Source: UBA695 sp042691655 (GTDB taxonomy: Bacteria; Verrucomicrobiota; Verrucomicrobiia; Chthoniobacterales; Chthoniobacteraceae). Taken from it: a stretch of DNA of 64,000 bases. The notes under the pieces are model-generated. The model worked only from the letters and a program-made list of their open reading frames with translations. It did no database searches and was not told where the DNA came from. The DNA is taken from assembly GCA_042691655.1 (NCBI GenBank), contig CP170506.1:2418001-2482000 (forward strand), in the 5' to 3' direction. Every line of letters begins with the position of its first letter. Position 1 is the first letter of the stretch. Positions 16,624-25,800 of the stretch are shown here, piece by piece. The position numbers were made by a program, and so were the translations under genes.

Positions 16624-17553
16624 ATGAACATGCTTACCGCACGCTACCAAGATTGGATGTCGTTGAAGACCAATCTGGTCTGGATTTATGAAGGCGCCAT
16701 ACCGGCGAATGTCGCGGAGCCGTATAACCCGAAGTCGCGTTCCCGGGAGCTGCCCTACATCCTGGGGGGCGGGGGCTTTCTGTTCCCTGAATATTGCGTA
16801 GCATGGCTACTGCTTAAAGGCTCCGTTACCGTAAGCTACGAAGGGCAGATTTTGAAAGCCACGGCTGGCAGCTGGGTGATCCCTCGCCCAGGAATCCGCC
16901 AACAGGCGTTTAGCGCCGATGCGGAAATCCTATCGCTTCGGTTTCAGGCCCAATGGCCAGACGGGCGCGCCCTTTTTGAGGAAGGTCTGAGCATCGCCTT
17001 TCCCAAGGCCCGCTTCCCGCGTCTGGAGGAAAACGCAAGAGAGTTGCTGGCCATCGCCAAACCTTATTTACCCAGCCCCGATGCCACCTTGCTGGCAACA
17101 ATGGAACTGCCCGTCGATGTTTTCTATGAAATCAAAATCGGCATGCTTCGGTTTGTTCAAAGCTTCACTGAAACGCTCATGGAATGCGGCTTGAAGCCGA
17201 CACGCTTGGGAAGCCATGACGAGCGAGTTCTCCTTGCCTTGCAACGTCTGGATTTTCTACCGCTTTCTCATAAACTTCGGGAAAGCGACCTTGCAAATGC
17301 GGTGGGCCTTGGGATCAGCCAGTTCGCGCGCTTGTTTCAAGCCGAAATCGGCATGTCGCCAAAAAAATACATCGAAACTCGCCGCCGTGAAGTGTGCAAA
17401 CGAATGTTGATCAATAGCGCTGTGCCTCTCAAACAAATCGCCATGGAACTCGGCTTCGCCCATCCGTCAGACTTTTCGTACTGGTTTCGAAAAAACTATA
17501 AAATGTCGCCCAAGGCCTTTCGTTACAAATACCCGCAAGGCAGCAACATCTAG
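16624..17553 (+). CDS. AraC-family transcriptional regulator
   Basis: This 309-residue protein has an N-terminal cupin-like sensing domain (about residues 40-130, with SVTVSYEGQILKATAGSWVIPRPG) and a C-terminal double helix-turn-helix. The C-terminal signature is clear: DLANAVGLGISQFARLFQAEIGMSPKKYIETRR, then IAMELGFAHPSDFSYWFRKNYKMSPKAFR. Such proteins usually activate sugar-utilisation genes on ligand binding. The gene lies 57 bases after the transporter and 91 bases before GH1, inside the locus it probably controls. Recurrent TTTTTCC motifs in five promoter regions of the locus are candidate targets. Confidence 0.9.
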   Translation: MNMLTARYQDWMSLKTNLVWIYEGAIPANVAEPYNPKSRSRELPYILGGGGFLFPEYCVAWLLLKGSVTVSYEGQILKATAGSWVIPRPGIRQQAFSADAEILSLRFQAQWPDGRALFEEGLSIAFPKARFPRLEENARELLAIAKPYLPSPDATLLATMELPVDVFYEIKIGMLRFVQSFTETLMECGLKPTRLGSHDERVLLALQRLDFLPLSHKLRESDLANAVGLGISQFARLFQAEIGMSPKKYIETRRREVCKRMLINSAVPLKQIAMELGFAHPSDFSYWFRKNYKMSPKAFRYKYPQGSNI

Positions 17554-17644
17554 GGCGCAATGCCTTGAAAATCCTAAGCAAAAGCTGAGTTTCCCTTTTT
17601 GGTGTGGCTTGGAGGGGATTGGGGACCATGCGAGCTTGGATGGC

Positions 17645-19003
17645 ATGTATAAGTCGGCTCGATCCTTTTATGTGTTCCCTAGTGATTTTGTCTGGGGTGT
17701 CGCCACGGCGGCTCCTCAAATCGAAGGCGCGGCGTTTGAAGACGGCAAGGGGGAATCGACCTGGGATCATTTTTCCCGTATCCCGGGGAAAATATGCAAT
17801 GGCGATACCTTGGATATTACTTGTGACCATTATCACCGTTTTCCCAAGGATTTTGCGCTGATGCGCGAACTGGGGATTCGAAACTATCGGCTTTCATTAA
17901 GCTGGCCCCGAATTTACCCCGAGGGAGCTGGAACTTTGAATCCCGAGGGAATCGATTTTTACAAACGCGTGTTCGATTCGCTTCACGAATACGGGATCAC
18001 GCCCTGGGTCACCATGTTTCACTGGGACCTGCCGCAAGCACTCGAACGTGTTGGAGGCTGGCGGTCACGCCACACCGTGGATGCGTTTGCGCGTTACGCG
18101 GACACAATCGTGAAAACGTTTGGGGATCATGTTTCGAATTGGATTACGCTGAATGAAATCATTGCGTTTACGCGGAATGGATATGGTATCGGGCGGAATG
18201 CGCCAGGCTTGTGTGAGAGCGAATCCGTGGTAAACCAAACGTATCATCACGCGCTGCTTTGCCATGGCCACGGCGTACGCGCGGTACGGGAATATGGGGC
18301 AAAAGGCAGCCGCGTTGGATTGGCCGACAACCCTCGCATTCCCATCCCCCTTACCGACACCGAAAAGGACCGTCAGGCTGCGCGGACAGCGTTTCGAGAA
18401 GAAAACATCCGGGTGCTTGAACCGCTGTTCTCCGGGGAATATACGCCAGAATACCAGCGGCTTATCGGCCAGAACGCCCCCAAGGTCTGTGCCGGTGATT
18501 TTCATTTGATCAGTTTGCCCACCGATTTTCTTGGCCTTAATATTTACGCAGGGTATTTTGTGCGGGAGGGGGCCCATTGCCGCCCGGAAAAAGTGCCATT
18601 CCCACCGAGCTATCCTAAAACCGACAGTGACTGGTTTGATATCACCCCCGAGGCGCTCTACTGGGGCCCCCGTATGGTTCACGAACTCTACGGGGTCCAG
18701 TCGGTGTATATCACCGAAAATGGGTGTGGATACGCCGACGAGCCAGTGGTGAACGGACATTGCTACGACCTGCATCGCCGCGATCTATTGCGTAATTACC
18801 TCAAGGAACTCCATCGCGCCATATCGGAAGGTGTTCCCGTAAAAGGCTATTTCCTCTGGTCTTTTATGGATAATTTTGAGTGGGGAATGGGAACCGCAAT
18901 CCGTTTTGGACTTTGCCATGTTGATTACCAGACCCTGCAAAGGACACCGAAGCTGAGCGCACGGTGGTATTCATCGGTTATCCAGCGGAACCAGTTGGTC
19001 TAG
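17645..19003 (+). CDS. glycoside hydrolase family 1 beta-glycosidase
   Basis: This 452-residue cytoplasmic (beta/alpha)8 enzyme has no signal peptide. The family signature FVWGVATAAPQIEGAAFEDGKGES is near the N-terminus. The acid/base Glu is in NWITLNEI (Glu171 from ATG 17645) and the nucleophile Glu is in VYITENG (Glu358). The C-terminal GYFLWSFMDNFEWGMG motif, which binds the -1 sugar, is intact. GH1 members are beta-glucosidases, galactosidases and related exo-enzymes; specificity is not visible. It would cut imported oligosaccharides. A TTG at 17609 would extend the protein by 12 residues and is less likely, because the signature normally lies close to the start. Confidence 0.92.
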   Translation: MYKSARSFYVFPSDFVWGVATAAPQIEGAAFEDGKGESTWDHFSRIPGKICNGDTLDITCDHYHRFPKDFALMRELGIRNYRLSLSWPRIYPEGAGTLNPEGIDFYKRVFDSLHEYGITPWVTMFHWDLPQALERVGGWRSRHTVDAFARYADTIVKTFGDHVSNWITLNEIIAFTRNGYGIGRNAPGLCESESVVNQTYHHALLCHGHGVRAVREYGAKGSRVGLADNPRIPIPLTDTEKDRQAARTAFREENIRVLEPLFSGEYTPEYQRLIGQNAPKVCAGDFHLISLPTDFLGLNIYAGYFVREGAHCRPEKVPFPPSYPKTDSDWFDITPEALYWGPRMVHELYGVQSVYITENGCGYADEPVVNGHCYDLHRRDLLRNYLKELHRAISEGVPVKGYFLWSFMDNFEWGMGTAIRFGLCHVDYQTLQRTPKLSARWYSSVIQRNQLV

Positions 19004-19029
19004 ATGTTTTTTCACACTTTATTCAGGTT

Positions 19030-19054
19030 GTATGGGTAAAAATCCATACTTTTT
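19030..19054 (+). terminator. weak stem-loop with T-run after GH1, overlapping a TTTTTCC-like motif
   Basis: GTATGG and CCATAC form a 6-bp stem with an 8-base loop followed by TTTTT, 26 bases after the GH1 stop. It could terminate the locus I transcript before the cassette. The same bases include AAAATCCATACT (19039-19050), similar to the motif at 11677. An operator for the following pseudopilin cassette is therefore the alternative. Confidence 0.4.
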
Positions 19055-19114
19055 CAGTAATTCTCATCAATCTATTCCCTTGGTAGAAAAGGACACCGAC
19101 GCTAGATTAATCCC

Positions 19115-19735
19115 ATGCGAAAGTGGCCCCCGACCTTTCAGCCTTTTCTCCCATTAATAACGGCAAACCGGCGCGCACGGTTGCCCAAAGGCTACTCTCT
19201 GGTTGAACTGCTAGTTGTCGCAGCAATCATCAGCTTAATGACGGGCCTGGGTGCGTCGTCGCTAACAGGGAACCATTCAGCCAACCTTAATACAGGTGGA
19301 AATCTGGTAGTGGACCTGGCCATTCAAGCGCGGCAAAATTCAATTACCAAAAACACGATGACAGCCCTGGTAATGGATACCTGTGGCAGGCACTTCATTT
19401 TGATGGAGCACACCGACACCGACTGGACTGCCATTACCCGCTGGAATGTTCTTCCTCAAAACGTTAAGGTGGACACCACCTCCTCTGATTCATCATTCTC
19501 CACCCAGAAACCAGCTGTCACGCTTTCCAATCTGCCGTTTTGTTCCGGTAGCAACGTTTCCGCCGACACCTGTTCTTACCAAATATTTCTCCCCGACGGT
19601 CGGCTTTCCGTATACGGAATCTCGACCCCTATGGCGCCTTCGCTCCGGCTGGTTGAAGCCAATACGCCGGGAAACAACTACTACGATATTTCTTTGAACT
19701 ACCTTACGGGAATTGCGAAGGTGAACCGCCCATGA
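19115..19735 (+). CDS. Verru_Chthon cassette protein D (prepilin-like)
   Basis: This 206-residue pseudopilin has a long basic leader followed by the type IV prepilin cleavage and methylation motif KGYSLVELLVVAAIISLMTG (Gly before Tyr, Glu at +5). The rest is a globular domain like minor pseudopilin GspH: a block of small residues, then LVVDLAIQARQNSITKNTM. Family D proteins are found first in these cassettes. The start of the next gene overlaps its stop (ATGA), which indicates translational coupling. Function is unknown; the architecture implies assembly into a pilus-like fibre after cleavage by a prepilin peptidase that is not encoded here. Confidence 0.87.
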   Translation: MRKWPPTFQPFLPLITANRRARLPKGYSLVELLVVAAIISLMTGLGASSLTGNHSANLNTGGNLVVDLAIQARQNSITKNTMTALVMDTCGRHFILMEHTDTDWTAITRWNVLPQNVKVDTTSSDSSFSTQKPAVTLSNLPFCSGSNVSADTCSYQIFLPDGRLSVYGISTPMAPSLRLVEANTPGNNYYDISLNYLTGIAKVNRP

Positions 19736-20148
19736 ATGATCGCAGTCCACGTGGAGCTTTTAGCCTGATCGAGGTGGCCGTTGCGATAGGGATCGTCAGT
19801 TTTTGCCTTCTAACGCTGATAAGTTTTTTGGGTTCGGGGCTCAATACGAGCCGTCTTTCAAAAGAGGATACCTTGCTAGCCTCGGCCGCCTCGCAGGTCG
19901 CCAGTGAGCTATGGTCTCAAATAAATTACACCGTGCCGGCAACCTATACCTTTGATTGCAATGGAATAATGGTTACCAATAGCTCCAGTTCAGGTCTGTA
20001 TCAGTGTACGGTGTCTTCGCTCTCATTATCGGATTCAACAACCTTGGGATTAAGTGGGAGTCTTTCCGTAGCAGCTATAGTCTTTCGATGGCCATTGCCG
20101 TCTCCTCAGAGCACCACTACATTCTATGTCCCGATCCCTCAGCACTGA
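19732..20148 (+). CDS. Verru_Chthon cassette protein B (prepilin-like)
   Basis: This is a short (138-residue) pseudopilin with the motif RGAFSLIEVAVAIGIVSFCLLTLISFL, i.e. a Gly-Ala/Phe junction, Glu at +5 and one hydrophobic helix, as in GspI-type minor pseudopilins. The C-terminal domain is small and ends FRWPLPSPQST...FYVPIPQH. The start overlaps the D stop and the C gene begins 23 bases before its stop, so D, B and C are tightly coupled. The counterpart in locus II (41065-41574) has the same helix pattern and also ends in a WPN/FLPHP-type strand. Confidence 0.85.
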   Translation: MNDRSPRGAFSLIEVAVAIGIVSFCLLTLISFLGSGLNTSRLSKEDTLLASAASQVASELWSQINYTVPATYTFDCNGIMVTNSSSSGLYQCTVSSLSLSDSTTLGLSGSLSVAAIVFRWPLPSPQSTTTFYVPIPQH

Positions 20149-20902
20149 ATGTCGGAACGGGTTTTCGCTACTGGAATTGCTTTTTGCCATGGGAATCCTG
20201 GTGACGATTAGTGTCGTTCTGGTCAGTATCTTAAGCCAAACGACGCATACCATTCTGCTCGGCGAAAACGATTATCAAAACAACCAACGAACCCGCGCGA
20301 TTTTGAACTTTCTGAGGCAGGATCTCCGGAATGCCGCTCTTCCCTTGGATCGCTCCCAACAGAACTCGCTCCAACTGCGAATCAACCCTGAGAGCGCCTC
20401 CTCGGTTGCCTATCACGATTCGGTGTTTTGGCAGGCCCCCGTGGCCTCCGACAAAAGCTGCGGCGATCTGGCCGAAATCGGATATTATGTTTACTGGAAT
20501 GGAACATCCTGCGGCCTCTATCGCTATTTTCTGAATCCCTCTTCTTTGGACTACTCCGCAACGGCTCCTAATGATTCCCTGCCAGGGCTGACCAACGATA
20601 AATATCTGTTTCTGGAAAATGTAGCTGGGTTATGGATCAAAGCTTATACGGCATCGGGAGAGGCTTATGGAGGGGATTCAAGGGTGAGCCAGACCCTCCC
20701 CGCTTTGGTGGAAATTGCGCTGGTGCAGCTGGATTCCGTCCATGCGCAGCGCCTCAAATCGGTTCCCTCGTACCCGGGCACAACAGGGACAACGGCGGCA
20801 GCGCAAGCCGAAGCGTTTGTAGCCAGCCTACCCAGTTCCGTCCGCCCTGGAGCCAGCGTTGTCAGCATGAAGGTGCAAATTGATAACTCAAGAGGTTGGT
20901 AA
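20126..20902 (+). CDS. Verru_Chthon cassette protein C (prepilin-like)
   Basis: This 258-residue pseudopilin has a short leader and the motif NGFSLLELLFAMGILVTISVVLVSIL, with Gly before Phe and Glu at +5. GspJ-like features follow: RAILNFLRQDLRNAALPLD just after the helix, then EIGYYVYWNGTSCGLYRYFLNP. It overlaps the B gene by 23 bases in another frame. It ends one base before ATG of the A gene, whose GAGG ribosome-binding site lies inside the C coding end. Role as a minor pseudopilin is by family resemblance. Confidence 0.86.
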   Translation: MSRSLSTECRNGFSLLELLFAMGILVTISVVLVSILSQTTHTILLGENDYQNNQRTRAILNFLRQDLRNAALPLDRSQQNSLQLRINPESASSVAYHDSVFWQAPVASDKSCGDLAEIGYYVYWNGTSCGLYRYFLNPSSLDYSATAPNDSLPGLTNDKYLFLENVAGLWIKAYTASGEAYGGDSRVSQTLPALVEIALVQLDSVHAQRLKSVPSYPGTTGTTAAAQAEAFVASLPSSVRPGASVVSMKVQIDNSRGW

Positions 20903-20903
20903 A

Positions 20904-23456
20904 ATGCGAAAGACTTCCTGCTCAGCATCTGCGTTAATCATTACATTGTTGATCATCGCATCCATCACGATCCTCCTCGTGGGATTTATCGCCAACACCG
21001 GGGTGGAGCGCCATGCGGCCCGTTCCTATTTGCAGGGAGTTCAGGCGGAGTTTATGTCGCAAATGGGCACCGATACGGCCATGGCGCAAATAAAAAACGC
21101 ATTGCAGAGCGGGACGGCCTGGTATTCACAGCCCGGATCGTTGACTGTCTATTCTTCCGGTTCTTGGGTTTCCGTTTCGCTCTCCTCGGGCAGCGCCACG
21201 GATTCCCACAACGCGGCGAATCTGAACCGGCCCGACTTGGAGAGCTCATCGCAATATCCCATCGCGGCGGCGCGTTGGTTCACGTCAGGTTCGGACGCGA
21301 AAATGCCCGTTCAATGGATCTATGTGAATTCCGCCTCATCTTCGGCTGTAACGCTTTCAAACAGCTGTTCGAGCACCTCGGTGGGCCGCTTCGGTTACTG
21401 GGTGGACGATGAATGTACACGCGTCAATTTCAATACCGCTTGGAAGCACGGCAATAGAAGTTTAATTTCGGATCCGTCGCAGGTGTCGCTTTCAGCATTG
21501 GGAATTTCCAATTACGACGATATACAGACATTCCGGAGCACAAAGTATTATTTTAATAGCCTGCGTTCCGTACAGGCTGTTGCGGGAGTTTCCGGCTCGC
21601 TGGCGGCTAGCGCATTTTTGGGTACGGTCTACAATCATTCTGAAAATCTCAACCTGTTTGGCGAGCCCCGTATTATTCTGACAACACAAAAAACACTGAG
21701 CGGCAGTTCTGGAAATTTTTTGGACATCCTTAATACCAATAACGCAGACCCCGGATTGGTATCCAATCTCGATGCCAATAAAGTGTCTGCCCAAGTCAGC
21801 CGATTAACAGCATTGTTGACGAGGACCGACTGGCCTTTTCCTGGACTTAAAGACCAGAGCATTGCATCAAAATACAACGTCACCCCACAACAACTTGCCA
21901 TAAATATTATCGAATACGTGAGATCTAGGGAATCCTCCCTTGTTGCTGTTGAGCCTATTCGCGGGCAGATTGTTAACGGTACCTTTAATTACACGGGGAA
22001 TCTGGCGTCCAGCAACGGCATTGCGGGAAATGCACGCGGCCCGCGCATCACGGAGTTCGGTATCTATGTATCGCCGTCGCCTGTCAACTCCAGCTCATCC
22101 GGGGTGCCTCGCTATTTGGTAAGGCTGAAGTTCGAGGTGTATTTGCCTATATATTTCGGAATAAGCAGCATCAATCTCGCTCAATACAAAGTGGGCGCGA
22201 CTGTGGAATACAATAACAGCGGGACGTATCTTTCAACTATAAGCACCAATAATTCCATTAGCGCCGACGCGGAGGCAGCCACCGCAACCCCAACAACTCC
22301 GGGATACCTGTCCACCATCGGCGTAATGGGAGGAAATGCGACACTTTCGGCTGGCGGATACAAGGTAGTCGTGTGCTCCGGGCTGATTGAGATCGCCAAG
22401 CGCGATTCCATTACGTTTCACGGCGCACGCATCGGCTTGCTCGATTCCAATGGTGTCCGGGTTGAGATCGCACCTACCATCCAGCAACCCATTCCCTATA
22501 CCATGGATGCCTCATCCGTGGCTGAGGCGGGGATCACCACCCGGTCTGTGGATGATCCGAGCATCAACAAAAACTACTCAATGGATTGGTCATCCCAGGG
22601 GGCGAATACGCTGGAATCGGCGAATTCAACGACGCTCGGATCCAGTTCCTTGACAACCCCGCAACAGGACACCGATAACGGCGTCATCACGGATGCAGGG
22701 ATGCATTTTCCATCTCCAAAAGGGCAATCGGATAATGTGAGTGGCGTGATGCAATCTGTTGCTGAACTAGGCTACGTCCATACGGGCATTGAGACGGTAA
22801 AAACCAATGTGGCCGGTGTCCCCTGGCGCACCTTCCATTTGCAACCGGGCAAAGATGGCCAAACACTTCCTGATTGGATGTTGATGGATCTTTTTTGTGT
22901 TCCAATTGTAAACTCCACCTTCTTTACAAATCCTGTAACCTCCGGATCCATTGCGTATCTGGGGGGAAAGGTCAATTTGAATGCCGTCGTCAAGCCGTTC
23001 ACTGATGGCACAGGAGGAGCCCTTTTAACTCGCACTCCATGTATCGAGGCCGTCTTGAAGGACGCTACTTCAAGCGGAAGCACGGCCCTTTCGTCAGATG
23101 CTGTTGCACAGATCGCCACCAATATCGTTGGCCATGTAGTTGCCACTGGAAGTAGTTCCGGGTATGATTATGGCCTGCCTAATGGCATGATAACCGCTGC
23201 CCAGATCGCAGAAATCCAGGACGTGGCCTCGGGGGGAGAAAGCACCGAGGCATTACTTCAGGGTGTTGTTGACTTATTCATAGCCAGAGGAAATGTTTTT
23301 TCCATCTACACTGTGGGGCAATCCATCCGCCAACAAAAGAGCGGCGCTGTCACGGTTCTTGGCGAGCGCCGTGGGCGAACCGTTGTAGAGTGGATAGGCA
23401 AAAGCGGTTCGAGTGCATTCCGAACCGTTTACTCCGAAAAGTTGGAGTCGTGGTAA
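20904..23456 (+). CDS. Verru_Chthon cassette protein A
   Basis: This 850-residue protein starts at ATG 20904 with GAGG about 8 bases upstream. A GspK-like hydrophobic N-terminus follows a short basic leader: SASALIITLLIIASITILLVGFIAN. A long surface domain contains GRFGYWVDDECTRVNFNTAW, FGEPRIILTTQ, FLDILNTNNADPG, LAINIIEYVRSRES, PQQDTDNG, VAELGYVHTG and LPDWMLMDLF. The terminal part, ARGNVFSIYTVGQSIRQ then VTVLGERRGRTVVEW, recalls the last strands of family A. It is the closest visible relative of the truncated protein at 1-2154. It probably caps or crowns the pseudopilus, by analogy with GspK; this is inference. Confidence 0.87.
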   Translation: MRKTSCSASALIITLLIIASITILLVGFIANTGVERHAARSYLQGVQAEFMSQMGTDTAMAQIKNALQSGTAWYSQPGSLTVYSSGSWVSVSLSSGSATDSHNAANLNRPDLESSSQYPIAAARWFTSGSDAKMPVQWIYVNSASSSAVTLSNSCSSTSVGRFGYWVDDECTRVNFNTAWKHGNRSLISDPSQVSLSALGISNYDDIQTFRSTKYYFNSLRSVQAVAGVSGSLAASAFLGTVYNHSENLNLFGEPRIILTTQKTLSGSSGNFLDILNTNNADPGLVSNLDANKVSAQVSRLTALLTRTDWPFPGLKDQSIASKYNVTPQQLAINIIEYVRSRESSLVAVEPIRGQIVNGTFNYTGNLASSNGIAGNARGPRITEFGIYVSPSPVNSSSSGVPRYLVRLKFEVYLPIYFGISSINLAQYKVGATVEYNNSGTYLSTISTNNSISADAEAATATPTTPGYLSTIGVMGGNATLSAGGYKVVVCSGLIEIAKRDSITFHGARIGLLDSNGVRVEIAPTIQQPIPYTMDASSVAEAGITTRSVDDPSINKNYSMDWSSQGANTLESANSTTLGSSSLTTPQQDTDNGVITDAGMHFPSPKGQSDNVSGVMQSVAELGYVHTGIETVKTNVAGVPWRTFHLQPGKDGQTLPDWMLMDLFCVPIVNSTFFTNPVTSGSIAYLGGKVNLNAVVKPFTDGTGGALLTRTPCIEAVLKDATSSGSTALSSDAVAQIATNIVGHVVATGSSSGYDYGLPNGMITAAQIAEIQDVASGGESTEALLQGVVDLFIARGNVFSIYTVGQSIRQQKSGAVTVLGERRGRTVVEWIGKSGSSAFRTVYSEKLESW

Positions 23457-23565
23457 TCGACGGCTGACAATGCGAGGCTGAATAAGATGGCCGCAAAGGC
23501 GCTCTTTTCAATGGATGGGAAAATGATGGCTCAGATCGCCGAGAAACTTCTCAACTGTTTTGGCT

Positions 23566-23608
23566 TTTGGGGCTCTGCCCCAAACCCCGGCATGGGGCTT
23601 TAAGCCCC
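23566..23608. terminator. tandem stem-loops between convergent genes
   Basis: Two perfect hairpins lie between the cassette end (23456) and the convergent acetylesterase stop (23676). The first is TTTGGGG/CCCCAAA (23566-23584) and the second GGGGCTT/AAGCCCC (23594-23608). The position suggests a bidirectional terminator. GGGGCT...CCCC stem pairs of this style are also a common dispersed repeat type in bacterial genomes, so a repeat unit is the alternative. Confidence 0.5.
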
Positions 23609-23675
23609 TTGCACCCCTTCTGGAAACGCATGTTTCCTTTTGGATTCCCAAGTGCCTTGTGACGTGGGTTTTCCG

Positions 23676-25304
23676 CTATTTGGCGGCCGCGGGACTCGCC
23701 GCCGGAGCAACGCTCGGCGCGGGCGTCGCAGTCGGTTTCGGTTGTGCTTGCGGCCAGTCGTCGGTGCGGAACGGTACGGCGGGCAGTCCCGCGGCGTTCA
23801 CGAGGTTCACGGCCGGGTTGTTGGCCCAGGCGTAACGGACGGCTACCGGCTTTTCCACGCCGGGGGCGCTGAGAACCACGATGGGTTCCGCCTCCGGGGT
23901 TTCGATTTTGGTTTCGGCCCAGACAAACTTTTTGTCCTCGCCCGCGATGGCAAATTGCCGGATCGGTGCCCCGTCGGTGGTCTTGAGGCCTTCGGCGGTG
24001 CCGGGTTTGAAGGTGATCTTTGCGCTGCTGCCCTCGAACGTGGCTTGGTCAAAGACGGGACCGCTGTAGACGATGGCTTTGCCGTAGGTTTTGGCTTCGG
24101 CTACTAGAGCTAGGCGGATGCCGACATCCTGTTTGTTGGCCGGGTGGATCGATTTTTCCTCGCCGATGTCGATGATGGTGGCGAGGCCCGTGTTGGGTAG
24201 GGTCTCGGCGGTGAGGCGCTGGGCATCACGCAGGTTGGCCCAGTTGGAGTCCACGGGGTCGGCCGTCGGGGCCATGAAGTTGGCGAGTTGGACGATGTAG
24301 AAGGGGAAGTCCGGCTGGTTCCAGGCTTTGCGCCAGGAGGTGATCATGGCCGGCAGCAGCCGCCGGTAGCGGTCGCCTTCGCCGGCGTTGGTTTCGCCCT
24401 GGTACCAGATGGCCCCCTTGATGCCGTACTTGGTGGCACCGTGGATCATTTTGTTGTAAAGCGCGCTGACGGTCGGGCCTTCGCCGGGGCCATACGGCGG
24501 CCTGGGTTTGCGGGGCGCTTCTTTCCCAGCGGCCTTTGCGGCGTCCACCTGGGCCTGCCAGGCGGGCAGCGTTTCGTTGTTATATTTCGCCTTGAGGGCG
24601 TCGATGTTGGCCAGATCCTTTTGGCGCGGTTCCCAATAGGATTTGTTGAAATCGGGATCGCCCTGGATGACGTCGGTGGGGGTCCAGGCCTGGGCCGAGG
24701 TGCCGCCCCAGGAGGTGTGGATCAAGCCGATGGGGATGTTGAGATCCGCGTTGAGTTTGCGGCCAAAGAAGTAGCCCACGGCGGACCACTTGGGCGCGAC
24801 TTCGGGGGTGCAGACTTCCCACTTGCCGTCGAGCTCCTCCACCGGGGTTTCGCTGGCTTTCTTGGGCACAATGAACATGCGGATGTCGGGATGATTGGCC
24901 TCGGCGATTTCCTTCTCGAAGTTGACGACGCCGCCCGTGGGATTGGCACCACTCTTGAGGGTCATTTCCATGTTCGACTGTCCGGAGCAGACCCAGACGT
25001 CGCCCACGGCCACGTTCTTGACGGTGAGGCTGTTTTTACCGGTGACGGTCAGCTCGCCGGGCGTGCCGGGCGTAAGGCCCAGGAGTTTGACGCTCCAGCG
25101 GCCGTCTTTGTCGGCGGTGGCGCTGGCTTCGCTTTTGCCGAGCTTGACGGTGACTTTCTCGCCGGGATCGGCCTTGCCCCAGACGACCGCTTTGGTGCTC
25201 TGGAGCAGCAGGTTGTCGGAGATCAGAGGAGGGAGGGTGACATCCCCGCGTGCCCCGGTGAAGGCCAGGGCGAGGGGAACAACCAGCAAAATGGTTTTTT
25301 TCAT
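23676..25304 (-). CDS. secreted sialate O-acetylesterase-like enzyme (copy 1)
   Basis: This 542-residue protein starts at ATG 25304 with signal peptide MKKTILLVVPLALAFTGARG. A beta domain precedes the SGNH core: VCSGQSNMEM with nucleophile Ser110, LIHTSWGGTSAQAW, GAIWYQGETNAGEGDRYR, and EKSIHPANKQDVG with the catalytic His. These are the hallmarks of the SASA/DUF303 family, which removes acetyl groups from sialic acids, xylans and other glycans. The tail is odd: after FRTDDWPQ it is almost only Pro, Ala, Lys and Thr, a low-complexity extension of about 28 residues absent from copy 2. The gene is convergent with cassette 2 and its upstream region shows no locus I motif. Confidence 0.9.
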   Translation of the reverse strand: MKKTILLVVPLALAFTGARGDVTLPPLISDNLLLQSTKAVVWGKADPGEKVTVKLGKSEASATADKDGRWSVKLLGLTPGTPGELTVTGKNSLTVKNVAVGDVWVCSGQSNMEMTLKSGANPTGGVVNFEKEIAEANHPDIRMFIVPKKASETPVEELDGKWEVCTPEVAPKWSAVGYFFGRKLNADLNIPIGLIHTSWGGTSAQAWTPTDVIQGDPDFNKSYWEPRQKDLANIDALKAKYNNETLPAWQAQVDAAKAAGKEAPRKPRPPYGPGEGPTVSALYNKMIHGATKYGIKGAIWYQGETNAGEGDRYRRLLPAMITSWRKAWNQPDFPFYIVQLANFMAPTADPVDSNWANLRDAQRLTAETLPNTGLATIIDIGEEKSIHPANKQDVGIRLALVAEAKTYGKAIVYSGPVFDQATFEGSSAKITFKPGTAEGLKTTDGAPIRQFAIAGEDKKFVWAETKIETPEAEPIVVLSAPGVEKPVAVRYAWANNPAVNLVNAAGLPAVPFRTDDWPQAQPKPTATPAPSVAPAASPAAAK

Positions 25305-25800
25305 TGGGAGAACGGAGAGGTAAAAGGATTCGGGCCCGGTTTTCAATCAAAACCGATGTGGTAAGATTTCCGGGAGGTCCTATTTGATCCCGGCTCTGTA
25401 AATACAGCAACACCGCTTGGAAACACAGTGCCTTCATCGCTGCCGTCCTAGCTGTACAAAATGCTTCTTCCTCATCGCTTGATTGCAGCGCCCTTCTGCG
25501 GGCGCTGGTATCCCAAAGATTGCCGGATGGTTCATCGATTCTGCTGACAGAAAGCTCCAGGCGGCAATGCCCGGTCTGGCTCATCCTTCAAATGTGGCAA
25601 ATCCAACGCATTGCATTGGAGTCTCTCTTCGCCAAGTTCGAACCCCCAACTAATTTATGAAAGCGTAAAAAGTATCGATGTCATTGTTGATACGGCGCTC
25701 ACGTTAATCTCGAATCATACAAATATTGCTGCTAGCGCGATGGTTAGTGATTACATCGGTCGTGGGGGTGACGGGGATGTTGGTTTGAGTCGACACGTGA
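25305..25800. other. intergenic stretch without recognised genes
   Basis: No convincing gene, RNA or strong hairpin was seen. It contains the promoter side of the minus-strand acetylesterase gene. It ends where the shared end sequence of the rve-type element (GGTGCAAAAATTC at 25801) begins. Confidence 0.5.

Noticed and set aside
24288..25364. A 358-codon open frame on the plus strand with Gly/Val/Asp-rich translation
   Set aside because: It is antisense to the acetylesterase gene, whose SGNH motifs are clear; the frame is a result of GC-rich third positions.
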